This document shows positions 32,684 through 44,383 of a DNA stretch of 64,000 bases, piece after piece. The stretch's first letter is position 1; every line of letters begins with the position of its first letter. Below the pieces are notes generated by a model. That model searched no databases, had not been told where the DNA came from, and was given only the letters and a program-made list of their open reading frames with translations. This DNA comes from Pyropia yezoensis (Eukaryota; Rhodophyta; Bangiophyceae; Bangiales; Bangiaceae), in NCBI GenBank assembly GCA_009829735.1, contig CM020619.1:18667816-18731815 (forward strand), read 5' to 3'. Made by a program: the position numbers and the translations under genes.

Positions 32684-35306
32684 GGCCGCTGAGAGGGAAG
32701 GATGGCCAAGAAGGACTCAGGCGGGGCAGTAGGGGGCTCCTCCCCGTCCCTCCCCCAGGAGGTCTCCGTGGAGCAGTGTGCAGGGGGGGCCTTGACTTGT
32801 GCGTTGGACAGAGCGTCCTGCACTTGCACTTACACTGCACCCCGACAATAATTGCTTCATAATTTGTTACTGGTGAAAGTAATTTACGACTAGGGCCACA
32901 ACCAGGATCCATCTGCCTAATCCTGCCGGATCCAGTGGTAGGACCACTGGATCCAGTGAGGAGCTGGCGCCCTCGTCCGAGTAGAGACCTTGCCACCCCA
33001 CAACGCCCCCGTCCCACATACAGCAAATGTAGGGGGGGTCTCCGTCAGGAGTGCTCCGTGTTGGAACAGCGACGACCGTCAAGCACGCGCTCTCTTACAC
33101 TTCTCCATCGTGTTCAGGACTTGCCTGGGGAGCTGGAGTCCGCTCCGTTTCAGACATGGTCACGGTCACCAGGAGTGCGAGCTGCGGTTACATGGCATGA
33201 TTCACAAGGTACATCTTCTGTCGACGCTCCAAACGTTTTCTTCAGGAAGACTCGCCGAGACTTGGCCATGCGCGTACTATGAAGAGCGCAACTCCCTCGC
33301 CGGTGCCGTCCACCGGAGAAACAAGCGCTGGTGATGAAAGGCCACGCATCCCTCGCCGGCCCTGTCGACCTAAAAAAGTAGGGTCCTGTCATGAAAGGCG
33401 CTTTTTGCTCCTGGAGACTGCGCCAGCGAGGCATGTGTGCCTAGCATAGTGCGCGACTTAAAGTTTAGTGATCACTACATACCAAGGAATCGACGCTCGT
33501 AGCGAGGCTCGTAGCGAGGCCATTCAATCATGGTCGTGCCTCAACCTGTTTGTCCCCCCCGCCTGTCGGCCTAGAACAACCGTTTTCGGAGGACTATTGA
33601 ACAATGACAATGCCGCAGTGCTCAAAGATGTCTGTGACTCGACAGAGAGAAACACACGAAGAGCCCGTCCTTGGCAGAAACAGACTCGTCTGGACGACCG
33701 AGGTCCATCCGCAACGCGAGAGCGCCGCATACAGCTGGCTGTATGCCTCGAGACTCGTTGAAAAAGGAGCACACGCTACCCTCCGCTCCCATGCGAGGGC
33801 AGGTTAGAGGACAAGCGCACCTCGGCCGTGCGGCTTGTGCGCGATGCACCTCCCCAACGGGTGGATGGACGGCGAGAGAAAGCAGTTACCACACGTCCTG
33901 CCCCTCGCAGCGCCGCGTGCCGCACCGAAGAGGCAGGACGATACTCGTACGTAGGGGGGGACCCCCAAAGCGGCTGTACGTAGAGCAGCCGTCGTCCACC
34001 CTCTGCATCCCCCCACCCCGATCAAGCTCACTGTCGAGCATGTCCTCGTCGAAAAATGAGGAGGGACGCACTCTCGTGATCAGGGGGCACGGTGCAACGG
34101 CGCTGCCGCAGCACGAGCCGCACGAAGAAAGAAGCCCGACTTCGACAGGAGCGACCAATGAAATGGGGGACTGCCGCAATCCCTCTGTTCGTATCTCTCC
34201 TCGCAGCGCCCGGCAGCCCACGGTTTGGCGTGATCTGACGCGCGGAGCCCACGTGCCCGGCGTGCCACCATGCTCTGCTAGAGTACAGTACTGTACATAC
34301 ACCCTCGCGACCCCCCCACCGGATAGGGGACTGATTGATACAGTATCCGCACCCTTAACAGTGGCACTCACACTGATTCCTGGGGGGGTTGCGCCGCTAC
34401 GAGCCCCAGCTAGAATGCAATCCGCACACGCGCGCAGAGGGGGAGGGGCGCACGTGCAGGGGGCGGACGGATTTCTCGCCACCGGCCGCGACCTGATATG
34501 TTCGCAGCACCGGGGGGGTTCAAACGAAGGCGCGTGCCGCCGGTACGGGCCACACCAGGCCTGCACAAGCCGGGCACAGACCTTGACGAGGAAGCGTGTC
34601 GGGGGACGCACACTCCGTTGGGTGCCTTGCCAGAAGGAGGAGAGGGTGGTTCCCCACCCACTCAATGCCGTTGGACCAGCCAGCGTCGCACGCGTTGGTA
34701 ATTTTTTGCGTCTTGTGGTGGTCGCTTTTCAACCCTCTTGAAAAGAGGTCACCATGCCTGGCGCCTAGCCGTCCGGCCTGGTAAGATAGCCGGCCAGGGA
34801 GCCGCGCTTGCCAATGGGGGCGGGCCGCCGCGCTGCACCGGGCACGTGCTCCACGAGGTGGGGGGGGGTGGACGCCCGCCCAGGGCGAGACGCACCAATC
34901 ACACAGCGCCGTTGGCTACCATCATCCCGAAGGCCCTGAGACAGTCTCCGCTGCTCGCCCACACAACAGCGGCGGCCGGCACAGCGCCCACTTCGCTTGT
35001 GCAACGAGAGGCAAGTCTGGGAAAGGGCACGGCCCACCCGTCCTCTCTCCTGCCAGTCTCTGGCACGCCCCCCACCCTAAGCTTGTGCGTGCCTGCCACG
35101 TTCATTCCCACGAACCACCCGCTTTTGGAGCGGCTGCCTCGAGAGTGCAGAGAGTCGGAGCCGCGCTCCGTCCTTCTCTTCAATACAGTCCCTCTCCGTT
35201 CCCGGCCTCCTTCCGGCCTCTTGCCTCCTGAACACTCCGGCGCAAGATACACGACGCGGCGGGCGGACACCCTCCCCCGGCCGACTCGTCTCGCATCCCG
35301 GGCGGC
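32684..35306. other. Intergenic between divergent genes
   Basis: This 2.6-kb strip has GC near 55% and frames of up to about 350 codons that show no family motif and atypical composition. It should carry the promoters of the CLC gene and of the bZIP-like gene. Visible features are a 12-bp-stem hairpin (32928-32954), a 12-mer in tandem (GCTCGTAGCGAG, about 33495), a 14-base palindrome (34283-34296), an 8-bp-stem hairpin (34725-34745), and CCAAT boxes at 34157 and 34893. Confidence 0.6.
32928..32954. promoter_or_regulatory. Perfect 12-bp inverted repeat upstream of the CLC gene
   Basis: GGATCCAGTGGT, then AGG, then ACCACTGGATCC. It lies 245 bp upstream of the CLC start codon. It could be an operator-like site for a dimeric protein or a cruciform. 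Its function is unknown. Confidence 0.45.
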
Positions 35307-37377
35307 ATGGCACGTCCATCCCCTCCCGGAGGAGGGGCGCTTCCCCACTCCTACCCTCCCCCCCCACTGGCAGGCTTCACCGACCAGGTCGCCCGCATCC
35401 GCTCGGCGGTGGCGTCATCCATCAGCACCACCCTGTCGCCGTCGCCTTCGCCGCCCGTTGTGGCCACTTCCCTGTGCTCGTCGGTGGGCAGCTGTGCCAC
35501 CTCTGCGGCGTCCTTGACGGCGGCCGCCGCGGAGGCGTACGCTGACGGGGCGACACCCGACGCGGTCGCGGCGGCAGCCACCGCCGCCGCGTCGGCCGCG
35601 GCAGCATCCCCGACTTTTGGAGATGCCGGTGGGGGGGGGGGCAGCGGCGGTGCCAGCCGTGATGGTGGCGGCGGCGATGTGCCGCGACGTCCGCGTGGTC
35701 AGCGGAGAGGGGGACCAGCGGGGAGCTCTTCCCCCTCCCCGCCCCCCCCGCGCACTACCCGCACGGCCGAGGTGCTTGCCGGCACGCCCCTCACCTCGGA
35801 CATGACCGCCACCCTCCCCGAGTTTGCGCTCCTCTCCTCCTCCCGCCTGGCGCGCGCCTGGCTGACGCCCCCCGCCCCGTCGGCGGCGGGCAGCGGCGGT
35901 GGCAGCCGGGACCCCGACAACATCCCCACCCCGATACTGACGCCCGCCGGCCTAGCGGGGGCCATTGCGTGGGAGCGGGTGGTGAGCCTGGTGCCGTCGT
36001 CGTCCAACACAGCTGGGGACGGCGGGCCAGCGGTGCCGGCCGTGGGCTTTGGGCCCGCGGGCGAGGCGGGCCCGACGCTGCTCGCGCTCTCCTACCTCGC
36101 CGTGCCGGTGCACCCCGCGGCGCCGACCGCGGCTGACGGGACGCCCCGGCGGCAGCTCGCGCCCGACGACGCAGACGCGGACCTGGTGTGCCTGTCGATG
36201 ATTGCGGATATCGAGCGCGACTGGGGGCCGCTCGTCACGGGCGGCCGCTTCTTTGCCTCCCCTACCTCCCGGGGCATCCTCCACACCCGCACACAGGAGC
36301 TGGTGACCGTCTCGTCGTGTGCGGCGACTGTGCGCGCGGCCGGGGGCGGGAGCGCCAGCGGCACCGGTGCCGGCAGCGGCGGCAGTGACGGGTCGGCGGC
36401 CGTGAGGGGGGCAGCCCCCGTGGGCGGCCAGGCAGGCGCGACCGCCGATGGCGGCGGCGGCGCCATCACAGGGGAGGTCATTAACATAGAGTACTACAAA
36501 CCTGACCTGACCGGCGACGGTGGCGGCATGGGCATCATCACCTCTGTGCTGCGGCGGCCCGCCGGGGGGGACAGCGTCGGCGGCGGCGGCGGCAGCGGCG
36601 GTGGCGGTGGCGGGCGGCCCGAAATCACCCTTCTCGCCCGCATGAGCGTCTACTGCACACGCGTGGATGGGCCCGGCGCGGGCGGCGCGTGGGCGGCCGC
36701 CGCTGCCGCGGCGGGCGGGCAGGTGCTCGCCAGCCTGGCCGTCGCGGGGCGGATGTGGTCGGGCTCGTACGGCTGCGGCTACGCCCCGTCCCCAGCTTGG
36801 GGCGGGGGAGCGCCCGCCACCGCCGGTGCCGCCGCCGCCACGGCGGGGTGCGGTGACGGCAACGCCGGCCAGGCGGGGTCGGGGCTGGCGGTGCCGCTGG
36901 TCATGGCGCTGTCGCCGTGCGGGGCGGCCGAGTCGTTTCGGCTGCGGTCACGGGCGGTGGCGGCGCTGGCGCCGCCCCGCGTGCAGCGGCCGCTCGCCGA
37001 CACGAGCCGCCCGGCGGGTGACGCGGCCACCTGGGCCACCTGGGCGTCGTGGGGATGGGGGCCCGCCGCAGCCGACGCCGCGGCAGCGGTCGCCGCCGAC
37101 GGGGCGGGCGCCCCCGCAGCGGCCCTCCGGTCGGCGATTGCCGCGGCTGCCGCCACCGCCGTTGCGGACTTTGCGGGCGGCGGCGGCGGCGATGGCGGCG
37201 TTGGTGGTGGGGTTGAGGTCGGCGGCGGCGGCGGATGTGTGGGCGCCGGGGCAGAGCTGGTGCTCGCCGGCGGCGGCCGCGGCCGCCGCCCCCGCCGGCG
37301 AAAGGTCAACCTGGATGAGGTGGCCGACGAGCGCGCGCGGCTGCGGATTGTGCGCAACCGGGAGGCGGCCAAGCGGA
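35307..37377 (+). CDS. bZIP-like transcription factor, first exon (3' part unresolved)
   Basis: The start ATG at 35307 follows GCGGC. The exon encodes about 690 residues, mostly Ala/Gly-rich with some ordered stretches (about 290-320, SMIADIERDWGPLVTGG; about 395, VINIEYYKPDL). It ends in a basic region RLRIVRNREAAKRS after RGRRPRRRKVN, the hallmark DNA-contacting helix of bZIP proteins. Read straight on, the invariant Arg would be Asn (SNQRRR). An AGTAACC donor lies exactly there, so I place an exon end at 37377. No leucine zipper is seen in the same frame downstream, and the next exon is not identified. The frame remains open to 38273, but that part is low complexity and overlaps CDC73. Confidence 0.55.
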
Positions 37378-38247
37378 GTAACCAGCGGCGGCGGCCGGGG
37401 CCGGGGGGGGCGGGGGGGGGGGTTGCCAAGGTTGGTGTCCTCGCCGGCAGCGGCACAACGCGGGGGGGGGCGGGGGAGCGAGAGCGGGAGCGGGAGAGGG
37501 AGGGGGGGGGGGGGGGGGGGGGGGGGGGCTGGGCTTCCGGTCGTGGGCGGGGGGGGGGGCGGGTAATCAAAACGCACGCGGGGCGCCCCCACCGGCGTCC
37601 CACCCCGTACCATACAGGCCGCCACCGCCGCCGCCGCTCCCCCCGCCTTCAGGCGCCGCCGCCGCTCCCCCCGCCTACAGGCGTCGCCGCCATAGCGGCG
37701 TGGCCATCGGCGCGGTGCCCCCGCTGTCCCCGGGACGTGACGCCACCCCGTGCCGACCGGGGGGTTGGGGCGTGTGCACCGGCGGCGGGGACCGCGTTGG
37801 AGGCAACGGTGGCCGAGCGGGGCGGGCGGCGATGGCGGCACCCCCAACCCCCCCCCGTGCCGCGAACGGGTGGGTTGCTCAAGCGGGAGGCGGAGGCGGG
37901 AACGGGTGTGGCGGTGCGCGGAGTTCGTGAGGGGGTGGCCGGGGGTGTCAGGGGCTTCGCGGCGTTAGGGGCCGCGCGGCGCGCCCCATCAGCTGCGGAC
38001 GTCCCGGCCGCCGGCGCCACGCGGGGCGGTCGCGGACTAGCCCGCCTGCGGTGCTGCGCAAGGGCAGCCAACCCAGAGAGCCACGCTGTGCGACTGGCAT
38101 TTGTCCCCGCGCCTTGCCCCCCCCCCCGCACCCCCCCCCCTCTTCAACCCTTTCTGCACCGCTCTTCCCGCTGCCTCAACCCCCCCCCTCCTCCCTCCCA
38201 CTCTGACGCCCAATCACCGCCCCGCCCCCCCCACCCCCCCGCCCCCC
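37378..38247 (+). other. Probable intron and 3' part of the bZIP-like gene
   Basis: The region holds a putative donor (GTAACC at 37378), a long G tract, and several pyrimidine-rich acceptors (for example ...CTTCAG and ...CCTACAG at about 37650 and 37679). It ends in C-rich sequence that meets the convergent CDC73 stop. I cannot choose the exons. Confidence 0.35.
37502..37528. repeat. Mononucleotide G tract (27 G)
   Basis: An uninterrupted run of 27 G preceded by GAGCGG/GAGAGG repeats. It can form G-quadruplexes or R-loops if transcribed, and its length is prone to assembly error. Confidence 0.9.
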
Positions 38248-40443
38248 TCAGTACTCTAAATGCGGCGCCTTGACGCGCGCCCAGTCATCAACGGCATGCC
38301 AAAACGCCTCGACCACCCGCGGGTCCTCGTGGCGCTTCTCCCGCGCGAGCGGCAGCCGCGTGACGGGCCAGTTGGCCACCCCCCCACGCACCGGCTCGTC
38401 GGCGTAATGAAAGTAGACGCCCAGCACCGCGCGAAGTGCGTCGAGGACGCCCGCGCCCACCGCCTTGCCCACCCCCCGCAGGGGGCCCGCCACCATGGGC
38501 CACCCCGAAAACTGCCACTCCTCCCCCGTTACCACGACCGCCAACACGCGCGTCCAGTCGGCCGCCGACAGCCGGGCGGGGTTGGACACGAGCACGTACG
38601 GCGTGGGCGCGCCCGACCGCCCCCCCGCCGCGCGGACGATGCGGGTAGTGCCCGCAAGGGGGGGCGCCCCTGCCGCCTTGCGCGCCGCCCGCGCGGCGGC
38701 GGTGGTGGCAAAGCGGCTGCCGCCGAGGAGGCCTGGCGCGTTGGCCATGGCCACCAGCGCGCGGGGGCTCGCCGACACGAGGATGATGGGCGTCCGGTCG
38801 GCGGGGGGGGGCAGCCGACCGCCTGGACCGGCGCCCGACGACAGCCGCCGCCGGGGGATGGACGCTTGGGAAGAGGGGGGGGGGGGGGCGGCGCGCACCG
38901 ACACGGCCCCGAGGGCGCCGACGGGCGTCGCGCCGCTGGCCACCGACCCGCCGCCCGTCTTGAAGCTCCCCGCCGGGTCAATACCGAGTGCCCCAAAGTC
39001 CGTGCCCAGCTGCTCCCGCCATACTCGCTCCTCCGACACCTTGTACCGGTCGCCGCGGGGGTCCACCTCCACCCCCCCGCCGGCGCCGGCGCCTGCCCCG
39101 TGACTGCCGGTCGCCCGCCCCGCCTCGTCGGCGGCGCGCACGTCCTTCCGGGCCGAGATGAGGGCGGCGAGGGCAGGGCGAAACGCCTTTTTCGCAATCA
39201 GCCCCGCGTCGCGGCGGCAGACGCGTGGCCAGCCGCCGGCGCCGCCCGTGCCGCCGGCACCACCCGCGCCCGCGGCGGAGGAGGGAGGGGGGCGCCGCGG
39301 CAGCGACGCGGCGGCCAGCGCGTCGAGGCGGTCGTCGGTGAGGCACAGCACAGATGCCGCCGCGGCGGCCGTCGCCAGGTGTAGCGGCCCGTCGCCGCCG
39401 TCGCCACCGCGCCCGCCATCGGCGTCGAGGTCCATCGCGCCGCCGCCGCCGCCCCCATCGTCCGAGGGGGCAACGGCGCTACCACCGGCGACAGCCTTGG
39501 CCGCCCCGCCCAAACCAAGCGTGGCGTCCGCGTCGCCCCCCCGCCCGCCCGCCGCCACCGCCGCGGTCGCCGCGGCCGCCGCGTCCGCCGCGTCTGCCGC
39601 GGTCCCGCCGCTCGCGACAACACCTCCCCCCACCCCGCCGGGCGCCAACGCGGCCGCCGCCGCGGCGGCGGCCGCCCCTACCGACGCCGCCCCCCCCATG
39701 CCACCCACCGTGGCCCCGCTGGCGGCGGCGGCGCCCAACGCTGCCGCCGCCGCCGTCGCCGACGCACCAGACGTCGCGGCCGCCGCAGCGGCGGCGGCGG
39801 CAGCGGCTGCCGCCGCCGCGGCGGCCGCGGCAGTGCCGCCACCCCCAACGCCGGCGCCACCCCCCGCCGCCGCCCCCGTGGCCGACACGCGGAGGCCGGC
39901 TACCGTTTCCACCTCCCCGGACAGGTAGGCCACCAGGTCCCGCCGGTCCTGTACAGCGACACGGCCGACGCCGGCAGCCTCGGCGCCACGGATGTACGTG
40001 CGAAAGTCTGACGCGCGAGAGAGCCATTGGAAGGCCGCAGTGGCGGTCGTGTAGGCCTCAGCCGTGCCGCGGCGGCTGTGGTAAGCCTGCAGTGGGTGCG
40101 GGGGGAAATAGAGCGGGCAACAGACACATAAGGGTTTATGGGAGGCGCAGAGGCGGGTAGGCCGGCGGGTGAGCCAACAAAAAAGGAGGGCAAGAAGAGA
40201 GGGGGGAGCGTTAGCGGCAAAGTCGTACGATAAGCACAGCCTCCCCAAAAGCCGAGGTAAAATATCTTCCGGTCACCCGTCCTCCGCCAGCCCTCAACGT
40301 TGCCGCCGCTATGATGAGCCAAAACGTACCGTCTCGGCATCACGGGGAAGCAGCGTCTTGCCGCCCAGCACCACGTGGTCGTCGGTCAGCGTGATTTCTT
40401 CAACCCGCGCAATGGCCTCCCGCATCGCCGCCAGGGGTTCCAT
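38248..40443 (-). CDS. CDC73: CDC73/parafibromin, Paf1 complex subunit (two exons)
   Basis: Exon 1 is 40330-40443 and starts in good context (GCCACGATGG). It encodes MEPLAAMREAIARVEEITLT..., the conserved CDC73 N-terminus. The intron is 40087-40329 (GTACGT...CTGCAG, 243 bp, phase 0). Exon 2 (38248-40086) opens AYHSRRGTAEAYT and contains VQDRRDLVAYLSGE, matching the family PDRKDLLGYLNGE. The protein totals 650 residues. A Gly/Ala-rich insertion fills about 85-250. The C-terminal Ras-like fold is clear: TPIILVSASPRALVAMAN, YVLVSNPARLSAADWTRVLAV, GEEWQFSGWPM, and KRHEDPRVVEAFWHAVDDW. CDC73 acts in the nucleus within the Paf1 complex, which travels with RNA polymerase II and supports histone modification and 3' end formation. 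Confidence 0.95.
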
Positions 40444-41481
40444 CGTGGCGACCCTGCGGAAGCAACGGGCAGGCGCCGCCCGGTGGGAGCAGCGGCGGCG
40501 ACAGCGGCAGCGGCGGTGGCGGTGGTGGGATGCACGCCCGCCGCGGCGGAGGCAGGCAGCAGCAGAGCGGCCTCGGGGGCGGCGGCGGGGCGACAAAAGA
40601 CGGAGTGACAACGCCGTCCGTCTGCCTGCGGCGGAGCGGCCGGTCAAAGGAGACAGAGGTGCCGCGCCACACCACGCGGGTCAAACAGCAGCAGGCGGGA
40701 GCAAGGGCGGGACGGGACCCGGGCGGCGGGGGAGCGGCGCGGCGGGGGAGCGGCGCGGCGGGCGGGGGCGGCGAACGCACACACGCCGAGCCGGGGGGCC
40801 CCGATCAATGGCGGCGGGGAAGCAGCGACATCAGACAAAGGGCGGCCGGCGCGGCGGCGGCGGTGTGCTCGCACGGCGCCACAACCGCCGGTGAGGCGGG
40901 TGAGCAGGGGGACGGCGCCGGGCGGGCGGGCGGGCGGCGGGGCGGCGGGCAGAGGGGCAAGGCGTGTCAACGGCAGTGAAGCGCGAGGGCGCCGGACACG
41001 GCGTTTCCGCGGGCACAGTGGCCGCCAATATGTGGAGTGAAAAATGGTTTTCGGCTGCCAAAACAGTGGCAGCCATCATGAACTAATTTTCATCACTTGA
41101 GGGGACAAATATGTGGTTGAGGGAGCCAAACGGCCCGTTCTTCCACTCTGCACGGCCCTGACCCAGATATTTTTTCTCCATGCCGATTGGGGGGGGCACC
41201 GCTCGCACAGCAGAAAGAAACGCCGCGGTGGGGCGTCGCAGCTGCACTGCAGCGGGGGATGACCCGCCCGCCCCACCACGCACGCCACCCTCGTCGGTCC
41301 CGTCGTGGGCGGACGTTCGTCTGCGCGTTCCCTCGTCTGACGCCGCTGACGTCCTCCGCGTTCAAACTTCCTCTTTCTTTTTTCTTCGGCGCCACCTTGT
41401 CCTCGCCGCCCGTCCCCGTCGCGCGGACCACGCTGGGCCTCTGCCCGCACGCCGGTCGGCCGGCGGGCCGCGGCACGGACC
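40444..41481. promoter_or_regulatory. Divergent promoter region of CDC73 and the hydrolase gene
   Basis: This 1.04-kb strip lies between two start codons pointing away from each other. The CDC73 side is purine-rich and GC-rich. A sharply lower-GC patch at 41030-41190 holds an inverted repeat. A pyrimidine stretch (CTCTTTCTTTTTTC) at about 41372 precedes the hydrolase start. No other gene is seen. Confidence 0.55.
41053..41074. promoter_or_regulatory. 8-bp inverted repeat in the divergent promoter
   Basis: GGCTGCCA, then AAACAG, then TGGCAGCC, within the AT-richer patch between the two genes. It is a possible dimeric protein site. Confidence 0.35.
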
Positions 41482-42842
41482 ATGGCTTTCCTCCCAGCCC
41501 CGCCGCTGTTGCGGACCCGCCGGCCGGCGGCGGTGACGGCCAGCGTGCCACGGCGGCCACGTCGGTTGACGGGCGGGCGGCGGCTCGCTGGCGCCGCCGC
41601 CGCCCCGCTGCGTGCCGCCGCGGCGGGTCACCCGCGCCCAGACGGGCCGCCCGGCGCAGGGGCCACCCCCCGTGATGCCCGGGACGTGATGGCCTACGCT
41701 GACGAGCCGCCTGTCAGCCGGCGGCCATCCCCGCCTGTGGGGGTCCCTGTCGCAGACTGCGCAACAGACGACGCGAACGACGGCGCGCCGACGACCGCGG
41801 TGGACTACCTGTGCCCCGAGGGTCACTACTGGGACTGGTCTGGCGGGCGCGTCCACTACGTGACGGCTGGCACAACAGGCCCGGTGGTACTGATGCTGCC
41901 GGGCTTTGGGGTGGGCACCTTTCACTGGGAGGAGAATATGGCTGACCTGGCACGTGACCATCGGGTGTTTTGCATGGACAAGCTTGGCCTGGGCCGCTCC
42001 CTGCCGGCGCCCCCGTCAGACACGGCGGCCACTTCAGGCGCGGCGGCAGCAACAGACGAGGCCACAGCGGTGGCAGAACTGGCGACAGCGGCGCTACCAC
42101 CACTCGGGGTGGATCTATGGGCCGTCCAGGTCACCGCCTTTGTCGAGTCGGTCATTGGGGAGCCCGTCTACCTGGCTGGCAACTCCCTCGGCGGTCTCGT
42201 TGCGCTCACCGCCGCGGCGGCGCGGCCCGACCTGGCCCGCGGGGTGGTGCTCCTCAACGCGGCGCCCTTCTTTGGCGCCCTCCCCCACCCCACCACCTCC
42301 CCCCGCCTGCACGCGGCCATCACGGTCCCTCTCCGGTCGTCAAGGGCGGCGCGGTGGGTGCTGGCCCGCTTTTGGTCCAACCTGCGCCACCCCCCGACCC
42401 TCACCCGGCTGCTGCAGCTCGTCTACGCGACGCCTGCCCGCGTGACCGATACACTCGTTGACCAAATCCTGGCGCCAACGCGGGTGGACGGTGCGTTTGG
42501 ACGCTTTGCCGCAATGCTGCTCTCCTCCCGCGGGGAGCGGGGCTTTGACGACGCCCTCGACGTGGTCGCTGCCCACGCCTTGCCACTCGCGATGATCAAC
42601 GGCCGGGAGGACGTGTGGGTGGTGCCTGCGTGGGGGCACCGCGTCAAGCGCCGCGCCCCCGAGACGGCCTACTTTGAGCTCAGCCCGGCAGGCCACTGCC
42701 CCCACGCGGAAGCTCCCGCCGCGGTCAACGCGGTGCTCCGCGCGTGGGTGGCGGCCATTGAGGGGGGGGGGGAGCTGCCGATGCGGGAAGTCGACGCCGC
42801 GTCGCACACACCCGCCGCGGCGCACGACAATGACGACAGTGA

Positions 42843-42874
<32 letters not shown>

Positions 42875-43077
42875 ACGGCGGCGGCGCGCCCGCCCTTGGG
42901 CCCGACACCGAGCAGGCTGTCTTTGACGGCGTCAGCGTACGGCGGCTCACTGGGCAGCCGCGGGGGTGGCTAGAGCGGCTGATGGCGCGCAGCGTGATCG
43001 CCACGTTTATTGCATCCTCGCTGCAGACGCTGGCTGACCATCCAGAGATTTCTCACTTGGACTTTGGGGGCTGGTGA
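41482..43077 (+). CDS. PPH: Pheophytinase-like alpha/beta hydrolase, predicted plastid protein
   Basis: The protein is 531 residues from a single exon, and the ATG lies in strong context (GGACCATGG). Residues 1-60 are rich in Arg, Ala and Pro with few acidic residues, like a transit peptide. The hydrolase core shows LPGFGVGTFHWE (about 138), the nucleophile elbow GNSLGG (Ser about 234), VLLNAAPFFG, the acid loop INGREDVWV (about 372) and SPAGHCPHAE (His about 403). LLNAxPF(F/W)G and SPAGHCPH are typical of pheophytinase, which removes phytol from pheophytin during chlorophyll breakdown in the plastid. An acidic Asp/Gly run (about 455-475) and a C-terminal extension ending HPEISHLDFGGW are additions. 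Relatives with other ester substrates exist, so the substrate is inferred. Confidence 0.85.
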
Positions 43078-44383
43078 GGAGCTCGGGGGCGGCGCTCTTT
43101 TGGTTTTCTTTTTTCCTCCCACGCGTGGGGCGGGGGAGATGGGGGTCATCTGGTTGGCGTGTCAACACTGCGGGTCTTTTGGTAGTGGCGCCGCTGGGGT
43201 GGATGGCATCGAATTGTGTACAGTCGTACGTGCTGCTTGTGTGGAGATGCGTTGCTGCGGCGGCTCCGGTACTGGCTGCACCCCTCTGCACAGTGGTTGG
43301 GTGTTTCACCTGTGCCGTGTCGGATCTGCCTTCGTCCGTGCTCGGCCGTCGGGTGGGTGCATGTACGGGGCGGGATGGCGGCGGAGCAGTGGGGAGGTGG
43401 AGAGGTAACGGGACGACGGAGGGGGGGAAAGCAGTGGCGCAGCCACGGGGCGCGTCGCTTCTGTGCCGACTAGAGCATTGCCCATATGTTTTTGCTCTCT
43501 GTTGTTTGGTGGTCACAGCTCGCGAATGTGCTGCGTGCGGGTAGGGAGAGGGGGGGAGGGGCTGCGCCGCATACGCGACCATCCAATTTTGACCTCTACA
43601 AGGACGGGATCGTGCACTGCAAGCTCGTACCGCGTTTGTGCCCTCATGGTAATCTGGCAGACTCGACGACCCGTTCTACCCGAGCTTTCCTCGAGTCACA
43701 AAATGAGGCCCAACACGCACTGCTACCACACGCGCGGGTGCCTCACTGGGCGGAACCATCGAAAAAAAAAAAGGGGGCGGGCGGGCGAGGCCTCGGCGCC
43801 GCAGCCGATCGCGACGCACAGTACGGAACACGGGAGGTCCACAGCAGGCAGCCGGGGCGGCAGCCCGTAGGCGCGCATCACCGTCCTCCTCAGCACAGCT
43901 GCCAATAGTGGCGCTCGCAACCGTACGAGAGGCATCGCGGAGGACAACGTCGGCTTCGGCAAAACACGTCCCCCGACGGCGCCAGCAGCCGCCGTGCGTC
44001 CCCGCTGAGGCGGCTGCGCGATGCCGCCCCCCCTCGCCGCAGAGAGAGGACAGCCTCTCCCATGCGCAGGCTGCAACGGTCAGACGGAAGGGATGACAGC
44101 CCATCAAACAGCGCGCCTGGACAGCCACCCTGTCTGGCCAGCAGCCGCCGCGAGCGGGCGGGTAGTGTTGCGGCGACACGCGCCCCCTCACCACTATCCC
44201 CATCTTCCCCTCTTACACACACACAGGCGGGTGAGGGCCGGCGGGTAACCGGCAGCATCGCCAGTCCCGACGCCCCCCCCCCAATACACGTGACAAGGCA
44301 GGCACCAACCCTCCCCACCCCCCCGGAACCCAGCACCAATACAGCAGCAGGGAAGCGCGCGGAAGCGGGCCAGGCGGCCCGCC
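43078..44383. other. Intergenic between convergent genes
   Basis: 1.3 kb between two stop codons, with GC near 58% and short frames only. It should hold both 3' untranslated regions. I see no gene, RNA or strong repeat. Confidence 0.6.

Noticed and set aside
34283-34296. Palindrome GTACAGTACTGTAC, and a similar TACAGTA/TACTGTA pair at 46018-46037, as a shared regulatory motif
   Set aside because: GTACAG is not enriched in intergenic DNA by a rough count, and two sites are too few.
33671-34741. A 356-codon frame in the intergenic strip
   Set aside because: No domain, moderate GC and no coding-like composition. A frame of similar length lies opposite.
37378-38273. Continuation of the bZIP-like frame to 38273
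   Set aside because: It is low complexity, lacks a zipper and would overlap the CDC73 coding end.
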